A DNA stretch of 64,000 nt from Streptomyces sp. ITFR-21 (GTDB taxonomy: Bacteria; Actinomycetota; Actinomycetes; Streptomycetales; Streptomycetaceae), in contig NZ_CP134605.1 of assembly GCF_031844685.1 (NCBI RefSeq), positions 1,018,501 through 1,082,500 on the forward strand, written 5' to 3'. Every line of letters starts with the position of its first letter. The stretch's first letter is position 1. The notes beneath the pieces were generated by a model that worked only from the letters and a program-made list of their open reading frames with translations, did not search any database and was not told the DNA's origin. The position numbers and the translations under genes are program-made. This document shows, one piece after another, positions 47,448 to 56,280 of the stretch.

Positions 47448-49199
47448 TCAGCGCGCGGCCTTCGCGGCGGCCAGCAGCTCCTCGGCGTGGGCGCGGCCCA
47501 GTTCGGAGTCCTCCAGGCCGGCGAGCATCCGGGACAGCTCCCGCACCCGCGCCTCGCCTTCCAGGACGGTGACCCCGCTGCGCGTCACCGACCCGTCGTT
47601 CGTCTTCTCGACCAGCAGCTGCCGGTCGGCGAAGGCCGCCACCTGCGGCAGATGGGTGACGACGACGACCTGCGCGGTACGCGCCAGCCGGGCCAGGCGC
47701 CGCCCGACCTCCACCGCCGCCTTGCCGCCGACACCGGCGTCGACCTCGTCGAAGAGGTAGGTCGGTACCGGGTCGGAGCCGGCGAAGACCACCTCGACCG
47801 CCAGCATCACCCGGGACAGCTCGCCCCCCGATGCGCCCTTGGCGATCGGCCGGGGCGGCGAACCGGGGTGCGGCGCCAGCAGCAGCTCCACCTCGTCGGC
47901 CCCGGTCGGCCCGTACAGCACCGCCCGGCCGCCGACGTCCACCCCCGCCTCGGGGTCGGCGCTCTCCGTCTGCCGGATGGCCACCGTGACCCGGGCGTGC
48001 GGCATGGCCAGCTCCGCCAGTTCCGCGGTGACGGCCGCGGCGAAGCGCTCCGCCGCCTCCTCGCGGGCGTCGGTGAGGCCCTGGGCCAGGCCGCTCAGCT
48101 CATCGCGCAGCACATCGCGTTCGGCGGCCAGCCCGGCGATCCGGTCGTCGTCGCCTTCGAGTTCGGCCAGCCGGGTGGCGCTCCTCGCGGCCCAGGCCAG
48201 CACCCCGTCGATGTCCTCGGCGTACTTGCGCACCAGGTGCGCGAGCACCGCCCGGCGTTCCTCGACCGCGGCCAGCCGCAGCGGGTCAGCGTCCAGGTCG
48301 TCGGCGTAGCCGGCCAGGTCGCCGGCCACGTCGCCGAGCAGGATGCCGACCTCGCCGAGCCGCGCGGCCAGCGCCGACAGCACCGGGTCGTGCCCGCTCA
48401 CCGCGTCGAGCGCGCGCTGCGCGCCGGCCACCAGGGTGCCCGCGTCCACCCCTTCGGGGTCCTCGGGGTTCCCGGCGAGGGCGGCGTGCGCGATGGCCGC
48501 GGCGGCGGCCAGCCCTTCTGCGTGCCCGAGCCGCTCCGCCTCGGCGGCCAGCTCCAGGTCCTCGCCGGGCAGCGGCCCGGCCGCGGAGACCTCCTCGACG
48601 CCGAACCGCAGCAGGTCCGCCTCCTGGGCGCGTTCCCTGGCCCGGGTGGTCAGCTCCGCCAGTTCCGCGGCTACCTCCCGCAGCCGCCGGTACGCCGACG
48701 CGTACTTCGCCAGCGGCACGGACACCGCCTCGCCCGCGTACCGGTCCAGCGCCTCGCGCTGCCGGGCGGGCCGCAGCAGGCCCTGCTGGTCGGTCTGCCC
48801 GTGCACGGCCACCAGGTCGTCGGCGAGTTCGCCGAGCAGCCCGACCGGGACGGTACGGCCGGCGACGTACGCCCGGGACCGGCCCTCGGCCGACACCGTC
48901 CGGCTGATCAGCAGCTCGCCGTCGTCCAGCTCGGCGCCGGCCTCGGCGGCGCGGACCGCGGCGCGCGCCGCCGGGTCCATCGTCAGCCGGCCCTCGACGA
49001 CCGCCTGCTTGGCGCCGATCCGGACCAGCGCCGGGTCGGCCCGGCCGCCGAGCAGCAGGCCGAGGCTGGTGACGACCATGGTCTTGCCCGCGCCGGTCTC
49101 GCCGGTGACAGCGGTGAAGCCGGGTGACAGTTCCACCACGGCGTCCTCGATGACTCCCAGCGACCGGATCCGCATTTCCTCCAACACGGATACGACCAT
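47448..49199 (-). CDS. recN: DNA repair protein RecN
   Basis: A 583-residue SMC-like ATPase for double-strand break repair. The ATG at 49199 (MVVSVLEEMRIRSLGV) matches the usual actinobacterial N-terminus, although its ribosome site is weak and ATG 49175 is possible. Walker A is GETGAGKTMVVTSLGLLLGG; a coiled-coil arm lies at about 150-370; the signature motif is KGASGGELSRVMLA and Walker B is TYLFDEVDAGVGGKAA, then VVVTHLPQVAAFAD. The length is normal. It is the last gene of the operon that includes NAD kinase and tlyA; the 251-base gap to the NAD kinase stop may include an additional promoter. Confidence 0.96.
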   Translation of the reverse strand: MVVSVLEEMRIRSLGVIEDAVVELSPGFTAVTGETGAGKTMVVTSLGLLLGGRADPALVRIGAKQAVVEGRLTMDPAARAAVRAAEAGAELDDGELLISRTVSAEGRSRAYVAGRTVPVGLLGELADDLVAVHGQTDQQGLLRPARQREALDRYAGEAVSVPLAKYASAYRRLREVAAELAELTTRARERAQEADLLRFGVEEVSAAGPLPGEDLELAAEAERLGHAEGLAAAAAIAHAALAGNPEDPEGVDAGTLVAGAQRALDAVSGHDPVLSALAARLGEVGILLGDVAGDLAGYADDLDADPLRLAAVEERRAVLAHLVRKYAEDIDGVLAWAARSATRLAELEGDDDRIAGLAAERDVLRDELSGLAQGLTDAREEAAERFAAAVTAELAELAMPHARVTVAIRQTESADPEAGVDVGGRAVLYGPTGADEVELLLAPHPGSPPRPIAKGASGGELSRVMLAVEVVFAGSDPVPTYLFDEVDAGVGGKAAVEVGRRLARLARTAQVVVVTHLPQVAAFADRQLLVEKTNDGSVTRSGVTVLEGEARVRELSRMLAGLEDSELGRAHAEELLAAAKAAR

Positions 49200-49450
49200 A
49201 CGAGGTTTGCCGCCCCCCGCGCGACGGGCGTCCCCGCGTGCCCCCGCCGGGCGACCGGGCCGTACGCGGTGCGCGTCCGGCCGCCGCCTAGGGTTTGCCG
49301 GGTGGATCTGCGCGGCGTCGCGGGGCCCGCCCGCACGCCTGCGGCGTTCCCGCCGGTCGACGACACACCACACCGCCTCCCCTCCTCGGCCTCGCGGCCG
49401 CAACGCATGGGACCCCGCTCCCCGATCCGCGCGGATCCACCCGGCCTGCC

Positions 49451-50368
49451 CTAGTGCGGAGCGCCCCGCCAGCCCGCGACGGGCAGGGCGAACTTCGCCA
49501 CCAGCCGGTCGGTGAAGGAGGCGTGGTGCAGCCGGGCCAGCTTGACCGGGACCGCGCCGCGCCGTACCTCGACCCGGGCGCCGGCGGGCAGTTCCACCGT
49601 CCGGCGGCCGTCGCACCACAGCACGCCGTGCGGTGTCTGGGGCTGCACCTCGACGGCGAGCACCGAGCGCGGCGAGGTGACCAGCGGCCTGGCGAACAGC
49701 GCGTGCGCGCTGATCGGCACCATGAGGAGCGCCTCCACCTCGGGCCAGACCACCGGGCCGCCGGCCGAGAACGCGTACGCGGTCGAGCCGGTGGGGGTCG
49801 CGCAGACCACCCCGTCGCCGCCGAACCGGGAGACCGGTCGGCCGTCGACCTCGGTGACGACCTCCAGCATCCGCTCGCGGGACGCCTTCTCCACCGACGC
49901 CTCGTTCATCGCCCAGTCGGTGTGCACGATGTGGCCGCCGTTGCGGACCAGTACGTCGAGGGTCATTCGCTCCTCGACCTCGTACGCGCGGGTGACCACC
50001 CGGTCCACGACCTTGTCAAGGTCGTCCCGCTCGGCCTCGGCGAGGAAACCGACCCGGCCGAGGTTGACGCCGAGCATCGGGACCCCGGAGGCGCGGGCGA
50101 ACTCGGCGCCCCGCAGCAGGGTCCCGTCGCCGCCCAGCACGATGATCAGCTCACAGCCCTGTACGGAGCCGGGGCCGATCTCGCCGACCAGCTCCACGCC
50201 GGCGGGCAGCGGCAGGTCGGCGGCCTCGTCCTCCAGCAGCCGTACGCCGATACCGCTGCCCAGCAGCCCGTCGACCACCCGCACGGCGCTGCGGATGGCC
50301 GCCTCGCGCCCGGTGTGGGTGAGCAGGAAGACGGTACGGTCCTGGGTTTCGCTCTTCGCGGACGACAT
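49451..50368 (-). CDS. ppnK: NAD kinase
   Basis: A 305-residue enzyme phosphorylating NAD to NADP. The diagnostic GGDGTLLRGAEFA and NEASVEK, RFGGDGVVCATPTGSTAYAFSAGGP motifs are all present. ATG 50368 follows GAGGGG by 11 bases; GTG 50374, which overlaps the tlyA stop as GTGA, is an equally good start and would add two residues. It follows tlyA directly and is coupled to it. The order tlyA-ppnK-recN is common in actinobacteria. Confidence 0.96.
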   Translation of the reverse strand: MSSAKSETQDRTVFLLTHTGREAAIRSAVRVVDGLLGSGIGVRLLEDEAADLPLPAGVELVGEIGPGSVQGCELIIVLGGDGTLLRGAEFARASGVPMLGVNLGRVGFLAEAERDDLDKVVDRVVTRAYEVEERMTLDVLVRNGGHIVHTDWAMNEASVEKASRERMLEVVTEVDGRPVSRFGGDGVVCATPTGSTAYAFSAGGPVVWPEVEALLMVPISAHALFARPLVTSPRSVLAVEVQPQTPHGVLWCDGRRTVELPAGARVEVRRGAVPVKLARLHHASFTDRLVAKFALPVAGWRGAPH

Positions 50369-50370
50369 GG

Positions 50371-51177
50371 TCACCGGGGCCCCTCTGCCACAGCACGGTC
50401 GACGTCGGCCGGGTCCAGCGCGGGCGCCCCGGTCCGCAGCCACAGGAAATACTCCACGTTCCCGGACGGGCCGGGCAGTGGGCTCGCGGTCACCCCGAGG
50501 ACGCCGAGGCCGAGGCCGGCGCCCTGTTCCGCGACCTTGCGGACGCTCTCGGCGCGCAGCCGGGCGCTGCGCACCACCCCGCCGCTGCCGAGGCGCTCCC
50601 TGCCGACCTCGAACTGCGGTTTGACCATCAGCACCAGGTCCGCGTCGGGCGCGGCGCAGCGCACCAGGGCGGGCAGCACCAGCCCGAGCGGGATGAACGA
50701 CAGGTCGCCGACCACCAGATCGGCCGGCCGGTCGCCGATCATGTCGGGCGTCAGCTCCCGTACGTTCGTGCGGTCCAGTACGGTCACCCGGTCGTCGCTG
50801 CGCAGCGACCAGGCGAGTTGTCCGTATCCGACGTCGACCGCGACGACCTCGGCGGCGCCGGCCCGCAGCAGGACGTCGGTGAAACCGCCGGTGGAGGCGC
50901 CCGCGTCCAGCGCCCGGCGGCCGGCGACGGCCAGCCCGCGGGGGGTGAACGCGGCGAGCGCCCCGGCGAGTTTGTGCCCGCCGCGCGACACGTACTCGGG
51001 TTCGCCGGCGGCCTCGGCCACCAGGACGGGGGCGCTGGTCTCCACCTGCGTGGCCGCCTTGGTCGCGGTGGCGCCGGCCACGGTGACCCGGCCGGCGGTG
51101 ATCAACTGGGTCGCGTGCTCCCGGGAGCGCGCGAGGTTCCGGCGCACCAGCTCAGCGTCGAGTCGGCGTCGTGCCAC
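50371..51177 (-). CDS. tlyA: TlyA-family rRNA 2'-O-methyltransferase
   Basis: A 268-residue S4-plus-FtsJ-fold methyltransferase. The S4 domain covers about residues 1-60 (RRRLDAELVRRNLARSREHA, GRVTVAG); the catalytic part includes EYVSRGGHKLAGAL, LDAGASTGGFTDVLLRAGA, VDVGYGQLAWSLR and VGDLSFIPLGLVL. The mycobacterial homologue methylates 16S C1409 and 23S C1920 and its loss gives capreomycin resistance; the same role is inferred here. The GTG at 51177 has AGGGGC about 10 bases upstream. It ends 3 bases upstream of the NAD kinase ATG. Confidence 0.94.
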   Translation of the reverse strand: MARRRLDAELVRRNLARSREHATQLITAGRVTVAGATATKAATQVETSAPVLVAEAAGEPEYVSRGGHKLAGALAAFTPRGLAVAGRRALDAGASTGGFTDVLLRAGAAEVVAVDVGYGQLAWSLRSDDRVTVLDRTNVRELTPDMIGDRPADLVVGDLSFIPLGLVLPALVRCAAPDADLVLMVKPQFEVGRERLGSGGVVRSARLRAESVRKVAEQGAGLGLGVLGVTASPLPGPSGNVEYFLWLRTGAPALDPADVDRAVAEGPR

Positions 51178-51184
51178 GTACGGT

Positions 51185-51469
51185 TCAGCCCCTGTTCTCG
51201 TCCAGCGCGGTGAGCGCGTCCCGCAGTTGGCGGTGCACATCCTCGTAGACCTCGATGTGCCCCTGGGTCGGCAACTCGTCCGCGTCGCCGAGCCGCACAA
51301 CCGCGGCGTCCACCTCAGCATTCCCCGTCGCGCCCACGACGACTCCCAGCGGCGTCGGTTCCGCCGGGCCGGGCACGGGGGCGGGGGCGGGGGCCGCGGC
51401 GGCGCCGCGGTCAGGGGCCGCCGTCCCCGGCGCGGTCCCGTAGGACCGGTCGGCCGGCCCCTCACTCAC
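51185..51469 (-). CDS. Small conserved hypothetical protein in the tlyA operon
   Basis: A 94-residue protein. The GTG at 51469 sits inside the end of the preceding gene (8-base overlap), and its stop is 7 bases before tlyA, so it is a true operon member. The N-terminal 40 residues are Ala/Pro/Gly-rich; the conserved part is GNAEVDAAVVRLGDADELPT, then QGHIEVYEDVHRQLRDALTALD. Short proteins with this end precede tlyA in streptomycetes, as I recall; no function is assigned. It is acidic overall and probably helical at the C-terminus. Confidence 0.8.
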   Translation of the reverse strand: MSEGPADRSYGTAPGTAAPDRGAAAAPAPAPVPGPAEPTPLGVVVGATGNAEVDAAVVRLGDADELPTQGHIEVYEDVHRQLRDALTALDENRG

Positions 51470-52541
51470 CGTCGGCCCCCGGAGCCTGCGGGGACGGCCT
51501 GGGGACGGGGACCTTCCTGGCCGGGGCCGTCTTCCCGGCGACCGTGGTACGGGCCGGGTTGGCGGTACCGGCCGGCGGAGCCGCCTTCTTCGCCGCGGAC
51601 TTGGCGGTCCTGGCGTTTCTGGGGGTCTTGGCGGGCGGGGTCGACTCGGCGGTCTTGGCGGTCTTGGTTGGCGGGGTCGACTTGGTTGGCGGGGTCGACT
51701 TTGCCGTCTTGGCGGGGGTGGGGGCGGGGGCGGCCGGGGCGGTCTTCACGCGCTTCGCTGGCGCGGACTTCCCCGCGGGCACGGCCTTTTCCGCCTGCGG
51801 CGCCTTCCTCGCCGGCGCGGTCCTCCTCGCCGGGGCGGCGGGCGGCTCGGCGGCGTCCCCGGCGGCCGGCGCCTTCCCGGTCGGGGCCGCCCTACGGGTG
51901 GTCGCCGCCTTCTTCGCGCCGACCGTGGTCCTGGTCGTGCCCGAAGCGGCGCCGGAAGCAGCGGCCTTGCGCGTGGCGGCCGTCTTCCCGGCCGCGCCCT
52001 TCCGGGCCGCGGCGGCCTTCTTCGCAGGGGCGGGCGCGGGGGCGGGCGCGGGCTTCGCGGGAGCCGTCCCGGCCGCGGCCCGCTTCCCGGCGCCGGCCGC
52101 GCCCTCGTCCGCGGGGGCCGGTTCCGGCTCCACGGTCACGTGCTCGACCTTCGGGGCGGTGCCGGGGCCGGAGGGGGCACCGGCGCCCGGGGCGGGCTCC
52201 CCGTGGCCCTCCAGGTTGCGGATCCGGCGCTCCAGGGTCTCCAGGACGACACCGACCTTCGTCACCTCGTCGGCGATCCGGCCGACCCGGCCCATGGTCT
52301 TGTCGACCTCGTCGCGGATCAGCCCGAGCAGCAGGTCGCGGTTGGCCCGGCCGGAAGCCCGCAACTCGTCGGCGAGGGCCTGCACCTCGGGCGGGATGGC
52401 CGACCCGATCCGCTGCTGGAGGCCGCCGACATCGATTCCCGCCTGGTCCAGCAGGTCCCTGGCCGCATCGACCGTACGGCGCCGGGTGGCCTCGGTCAGG
52501 CCGCCCGCGATCTGCAGACAGGTACGCAGCGCGTCCCGCAT
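51462..52541 (-). CDS. Coiled-coil protein with histone-like Ala/Lys/Pro-rich tail
   Basis: A 359-residue two-part protein from ATG 52541 (GAGGAG upstream). Residues 1-110 form a helical/coiled-coil domain (RDALRTCLQIAGGLTEATRR, QALADELRASGRANRDLLLGLIRDE, ETLERRIRNLEG), similar to polyhydroxyalkanoate regulators of the PhaF type. Residues 130-359 are a repetitive Ala/Lys/Pro/Thr tail with AAKKAA-, TPPTKS- and PARK-type units, like histone H1 or PhaF tails, predicted to bind DNA. It opens the operon that continues with the small protein, tlyA, ppnK and recN, and is divergent from the SCP2 gene. Confidence 0.75.
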   Translation of the reverse strand: MRDALRTCLQIAGGLTEATRRRTVDAARDLLDQAGIDVGGLQQRIGSAIPPEVQALADELRASGRANRDLLLGLIRDEVDKTMGRVGRIADEVTKVGVVLETLERRIRNLEGHGEPAPGAGAPSGPGTAPKVEHVTVEPEPAPADEGAAGAGKRAAAGTAPAKPAPAPAPAPAKKAAAARKGAAGKTAATRKAAASGAASGTTRTTVGAKKAATTRRAAPTGKAPAAGDAAEPPAAPARRTAPARKAPQAEKAVPAGKSAPAKRVKTAPAAPAPTPAKTAKSTPPTKSTPPTKTAKTAESTPPAKTPRNARTAKSAAKKAAPPAGTANPARTTVAGKTAPARKVPVPRPSPQAPGADGE

Positions 52542-52672
52542 CGCTCACACTCCTCGCCTCGCCGTTGACGCATGTGCTCACGACGCTACCGCTTCCGGCC
52601 CCCCGGCCCCGCTCACCGGTCCTGCGGTACCTTCGTCCGGACGTACCGTGAGACCGGGGGGACACCGCGCCG

Positions 52673-53020
52673 ATGGCCACCGTTGAGCAGTGCCGTGCCG
52701 CACTCGACCGGTTCTCGGCGAGCATCGCCGGGGCCGAGGGCGACGTGCGCTCGGCGACCGCGCTGGACCGGTCGCTGAGCTGCCGCATCACGGATCTGGA
52801 CACCACCTTCGTGGGCCGGCTGGCCGGCGGCCGGATCCAGGACGTGACGACCGTGGCGGGCACGCCGGCCGACAAGGCCCAGATCCGGCTGGCGATGACC
52901 GGCGACGACCTGCTGGCGATGGTCGGCGGCCGGCTCAGCTTCGCCCGTGCGTGGAGCAGCGGGCGGGTCACGGTGCGGGCGAGCCTGCGGGACGTGCTGC
53001 GGCTGCGCTCGCTGCTGTAG
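52673..53020 (+). CDS. SCP2 sterol-carrier-domain protein
   Basis: A 115-residue protein consisting of one SCP2-like lipid-binding domain (VEQCRAALDRFSASIAG, LSCRITDLDTTFVGRLAGG, DKAQIRLAMTGDDLLAMVGG, RLSFARAWSSGRVTVRA). SCP2 domains bind lipids or act as carrier modules; the function here is unknown. It overlaps the convergent ABC ATPase gene by 53 bases at the 3' end. The ATG at 52673 has a weak GGGGGGA upstream. It is divergent from the coiled-coil protein gene with a 131-base gap. Confidence 0.88.
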   Translation: MATVEQCRAALDRFSASIAGAEGDVRSATALDRSLSCRITDLDTTFVGRLAGGRIQDVTTVAGTPADKAQIRLAMTGDDLLAMVGGRLSFARAWSSGRVTVRASLRDVLRLRSLL

Positions 53021-53939
53021 GGACCACCGGCGCCCGGCGTGCGGCCGGCACCACCAGCGGGGTGCCGGTCTCCGGGTCCTCGATGATCCGGCAGCGCACC
53101 CCGAAGACCCGCTGTACCAGTTCGGCGGTGATGATCTCGGCGGGCGGGCCCTGCGCCTCGACCCGGCCGTCGCGCATGGCGATCAGGTGGGTGGCGTAGC
53201 GCGCGGCCTGGTTGAGGTCGTGCAGTACCGCCACCAGGGTGCGGCCACCGCGCTCATGCAGTTCCGCACACAGGTCGAGTACGTCGATCTGGTGCTGGAT
53301 GTCGAGGAACGTGGTCGGTTCGTCCAGCAGCAGCAGCGGGGTCTGCTGGGCCAGCGCCATGGCGATCCAGACCCGTTGCCGCTGGCCGCCGGACAGTTCG
53401 TCGACATAGCGATCGGCGAGCGCGGCCACCCCGGTCGCCGCCATGGACTCGTCGACGATCCGCTCATCCTGCGCGGACCACTGCCGCAGCAGCCCCTGGT
53501 GCGGGTAGCGGCCGCGGGCGACCAGCCCGGAGACGGTGATGCCGTCGGGCGCGACCGAGCTCTGCGGCAGCAGGCCGAGCGTCCTGGCCACCGCCTTCGC
53601 CGGCAGCGAGCCGATCGCCTGCCCGTCGAGCAGGACATGGCCCCGGGCGGGCTTGAGCAGCCGGGACAGCGCCCGCAGCAGGGTCGACTTGCCGCAGGCG
53701 TTGGGGCCGACGATGACGGTGAAGGAGTGGTCGGGGATCGCCACCGACAGGTCCTCGGCGACCACCCGCCGGTCGTAGGCGAGGGTGACGGCTTCGGCGC
53801 GCAGCCGGCGGCCAGGCGGCGCGTCGGCGGGAGCGGCCGCGGCGGCGCCCGGAGCGGCCGTGCCCTGAGCGGCGGCGGCCGGAGGGGCGGAACCGCCGGG
53901 AGCCGGGTCGGTCGACTTGTCGGTGCGGACACGGGTCAT
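52968..53939 (-). CDS. Iron-siderophore ABC transporter, ATP-binding subunit
   Basis: A 323-residue FecE/FepC-type ATPase. The ATG at 53939 follows GTGGAG; 53951 is also possible. The first 45 residues are Ala/Pro-rich. Walker A is VGPNACGKSTLLRA, the Q-loop LGLLPQSS, the signature ELSGGQRQRVW, Walker B LLLLDEPTTFLD and the H-loop VLHDLN, all intact. It energises uptake of a ferric siderophore through the two permeases upstream on the same strand. The 106-base gap between it and the permease gene contains an 8-bp repeat array. Its 3' end overlaps the convergent SCP2 gene. Confidence 0.95.
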   Translation of the reverse strand: MTRVRTDKSTDPAPGGSAPPAAAAQGTAAPGAAAAAPADAPPGRRLRAEAVTLAYDRRVVAEDLSVAIPDHSFTVIVGPNACGKSTLLRALSRLLKPARGHVLLDGQAIGSLPAKAVARTLGLLPQSSVAPDGITVSGLVARGRYPHQGLLRQWSAQDERIVDESMAATGVAALADRYVDELSGGQRQRVWIAMALAQQTPLLLLDEPTTFLDIQHQIDVLDLCAELHERGGRTLVAVLHDLNQAARYATHLIAMRDGRVEAQGPPAEIITAELVQRVFGVRCRIIEDPETGTPLVVPAARRAPVVPTAASAAAARPAGSPAP

Positions 53940-53973
53940 GCGGTACTCCACGGGTTCTGCCGTCTTGTCGGCA

Positions 53974-54013
53974 CGTCGTCTCGTCGTCTCGTCGTCTCGT
54001 CGTCTCGTCGTCT
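53974..54013. repeat. Five tandem copies of an 8-bp unit
   Basis: CGTCGTCT repeated five times without mismatch between the permease stop (54046) and the ATPase start (53939). Copy number changes would alter the spacing of the two coding regions. Confidence 0.9.
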
Positions 54014-54045
54014 CGTGCTGTCGGTACGCCGTCCCGGCGCCCGGC

Positions 54046-55155
54046 TCATATCCGGCCGGCCCGGCGTTCGGTGACCAGCAGCCACAGCAGATAGCCGCCG
54101 CCCAGTACTCCGGTGGACACCCCCACCGGCACCTGCCCGGAGCCGAAGGCGCGCTGCGCGGCCCAGTCGGCGGCCACCAGCAGAGCGGCGCCCATCAGCG
54201 CGGCCGGCAGCAGGCCGACGCCGGGCGACCGGGTCAGGCGGCGGGCGAGTTGCGGCGCGGTGAGCGCGACGAAGGAGATCGGCCCGGCCGCGGCGGTGGC
54301 CGCGGCGGTGAGCAGCACCGCCGCGAGCACCGTGACCAGCCGGGTGCGCTCCACCCGTACGCCCAGCGCGCTGGCCGCGTCGTCACCCATCTCGGTGATC
54401 CGCAGCGCCGGCCCCTGGAGCAGCAGCACCGGCATGAGCACCGCGCAGACGCCCAGCAGCGGCCACACCTGGCCCCACTCGCGGCCGTCGAGCGACCCGG
54501 TGATCCAGACCACCGCGCGGGCCGCGTCCACGAAGTCCGCCCTGACCAGCAGGTAGCTGTTGACGGCGGCGAGCACGGCGGAGGCGCCGATCCCGACCAG
54601 CACCAGGCGGTAGCCGTGCACCCCGCGTTTCCAGGCCAGCAGGTAGACGGCCAGGCCGGTGAGCAGCCCGCCGACAACGGCGCCGACCGACACCTCGTAC
54701 GAGGGGCCCTTGAACAGCACGATCACGATCAGCGCGCCGACAGCCGAGCCCTGTCCGAACCCCACCACGTCGGGGCTGCCCAGCGGGTTGCGGGCGACGG
54801 TCTGGAAGGCCGCGCCCGCCATGCCGAGCGCGGCGCCGACCAGCAGCCCCACCACGGCCCGGGGCAGCCGCAGTTGGCGGACGACGAAGTCCTGCCCGGC
54901 GTCGCCGTGCCCGGTCAGCGTACGCAGGACGTCCGGCGGCGCGATCCGGTAGTCGCCGGTGCCGATCAGTACGACGGCCACGGCCAGCGCGGCGACGAGC
55001 AGCAGCGCGCACACCAGCAGGGCCCGCCGGTCGACGCGTACCGAGACGCCGCCGGTGCGCAGCACGCCCTTCCCGGGAGCGCCCTCGCGCGGGCCGCCTC
55101 TCCCGCCGGGGCCCACGGCCCCGGCGTCGCCGTCGCCGGCGTCGGCACCCGCCAT
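54046..55155 (-). CDS. Iron-siderophore ABC permease (second subunit)
   Basis: A 369-residue FecCD/BtuC-family permease. The ATG at 55155 follows AAGGAGG. After about 40 Gly-rich residues there are some ten TM helices (ALLVCALLLVAALAVAVVLIG, VVGLLVGAALGMAGAAFQTV with RNPLGSPD, the conserved permease motif, LVLVGIGASAVLAAVNSYLL, and TAAATAAAGPISFVALTAPQ with ARRL, the coupling-helix region). It pairs with the other permease as a heterodimer. The gap to the upstream permease stop is 23 bases, so they form one operon. Confidence 0.94.
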   Translation of the reverse strand: MAGADAGDGDAGAVGPGGRGGPREGAPGKGVLRTGGVSVRVDRRALLVCALLLVAALAVAVVLIGTGDYRIAPPDVLRTLTGHGDAGQDFVVRQLRLPRAVVGLLVGAALGMAGAAFQTVARNPLGSPDVVGFGQGSAVGALIVIVLFKGPSYEVSVGAVVGGLLTGLAVYLLAWKRGVHGYRLVLVGIGASAVLAAVNSYLLVRADFVDAARAVVWITGSLDGREWGQVWPLLGVCAVLMPVLLLQGPALRITEMGDDAASALGVRVERTRLVTVLAAVLLTAAATAAAGPISFVALTAPQLARRLTRSPGVGLLPAALMGAALLVAADWAAQRAFGSGQVPVGVSTGVLGGGYLLWLLVTERRAGRI

Positions 55156-55178
55156 GGCGGCCTCCTTCGCGGCGGGGC

Positions 55179-56276
55179 TCACAGCTCCGCCATCTTCCGG
55201 CGCCGGACGAGCACGACGAAGACGGGCCCGCCGAGCACCGCCGTGACGATGCCGACCTGGAGTTCGCCCGGCCGGGTGACCAGCCGCCCCACCACGTCGG
55301 CGGTGAGCAGCAGCACCGGGGACAGCACGGCCGCGTAGGGCAGGATCCAGCGCATGTCGGGCCCGGTGATGCCGCGGACCACGTGCGGCACCATCAGCCC
55401 GACGAAGACGATCGGCCCGCAGGCGGCGGTCGCGGCGCCGCACAGCAGCGTGACGGCCAGCATCACCAGCACCCTGGTACGGGTCAGCTGGGCGCCGAGG
55501 CCGCGGGCGGTGTCGTCGCCGAGTGCCACCGCGTTGAGCGGCCGGGCGGCGGCCAGCGCCAGGACCGCGCCGGCCGCGATGAACGGCGCCACGTCCCGGA
55601 CGGTCGCCATGTCGGCGGCGGCCAGCGAGCCGACCTGCCAGAACCGCATCCGGTCCAGGGCCACCCGGTCGGTGAGCTGGACGGCGTTGGTGTAGCCCTG
55701 GAGCAGCGCGGTGATCGCGGTGCCGGCCAGCGCGAGCCGTACCGGCGTGGCGGACCGGCTGCCGCCGACGGCGTAGACCAGCGCGGACACGGCGGCGGCA
55801 CCGCCCAGCGCGAACCACACGGAGCCGGTCACGGACGTGACGCCGAAGAAGCTGATCGCGGAGACCACCGCCGCGGCGGCGCCGGCGTTGACGCCGAGCA
55901 GTCCTGGGTCGGCGAGCGGGTTGCGGGTCAGGGCCTGCATGGCGGCGCCGGCCACGCCCAGGGCGGCGCCGGCCAGCAGGCCGAGCAGTGTACGCGGCAG
56001 CCGGAGCCCGCGGACCACCACGTCGTCGTCGGTCCCGGCGTAGTGGAACAGGCCGTGCCACACCTGCCCGAGCGGGATCTCCTTGGCGCCCAGCGCGAGA
56101 CTCGCGAGGGTGACGAGCGCGAGGAGCCCGACGGCCAGCAGCAGTCCGGCGGTTCGTCCGGCGTTCGCCCTGGCGACGCTGCCGCCGGGTGCGGCGGTGG
56201 CCGGCGGCAGGTCCGGGGCAGGCGAAGGCGCGGGCGCGGACGCGGGCGCGGGCGGGAAGTCCTGGTCGACCGACAC
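55179..56276 (-). CDS. Iron-siderophore ABC permease (first subunit)
   Basis: A 365-residue FecCD-family permease, the first gene of the uptake operon. TM helices begin at about residue 42 (TAGLLLAVGLLALVTLASLA); conserved parts are LPRTLLGLLAGAALGVAGAA, QALTRNPLADPGLLGVNAG and ACGPIVFVGLMVPHVVRGIT. The GTG at 56276 lies only 7 bases from the iron box, so the transcript is probably leaderless or has a very short 5' end; a downstream start cannot be excluded. The N-terminal 35 residues are Pro/Ala-rich. No substrate-binding lipoprotein gene is adjacent. Confidence 0.93.
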   Translation of the reverse strand: MSVDQDFPPAPASAPAPSPAPDLPPATAAPGGSVARANAGRTAGLLLAVGLLALVTLASLALGAKEIPLGQVWHGLFHYAGTDDDVVVRGLRLPRTLLGLLAGAALGVAGAAMQALTRNPLADPGLLGVNAGAAAAVVSAISFFGVTSVTGSVWFALGGAAAVSALVYAVGGSRSATPVRLALAGTAITALLQGYTNAVQLTDRVALDRMRFWQVGSLAAADMATVRDVAPFIAAGAVLALAAARPLNAVALGDDTARGLGAQLTRTRVLVMLAVTLLCGAATAACGPIVFVGLMVPHVVRGITGPDMRWILPYAAVLSPVLLLTADVVGRLVTRPGELQVGIVTAVLGGPVFVVLVRRRKMAEL

Positions 56277-56280
56277 AGAG

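Noticed and set aside
54046..56061. A 671-codon permease fusion
   Set aside because: The first 300 codons are the wrong frame of the upstream permease gene; the ATG at 55155 with a perfect ribosome site gives a normal permease.
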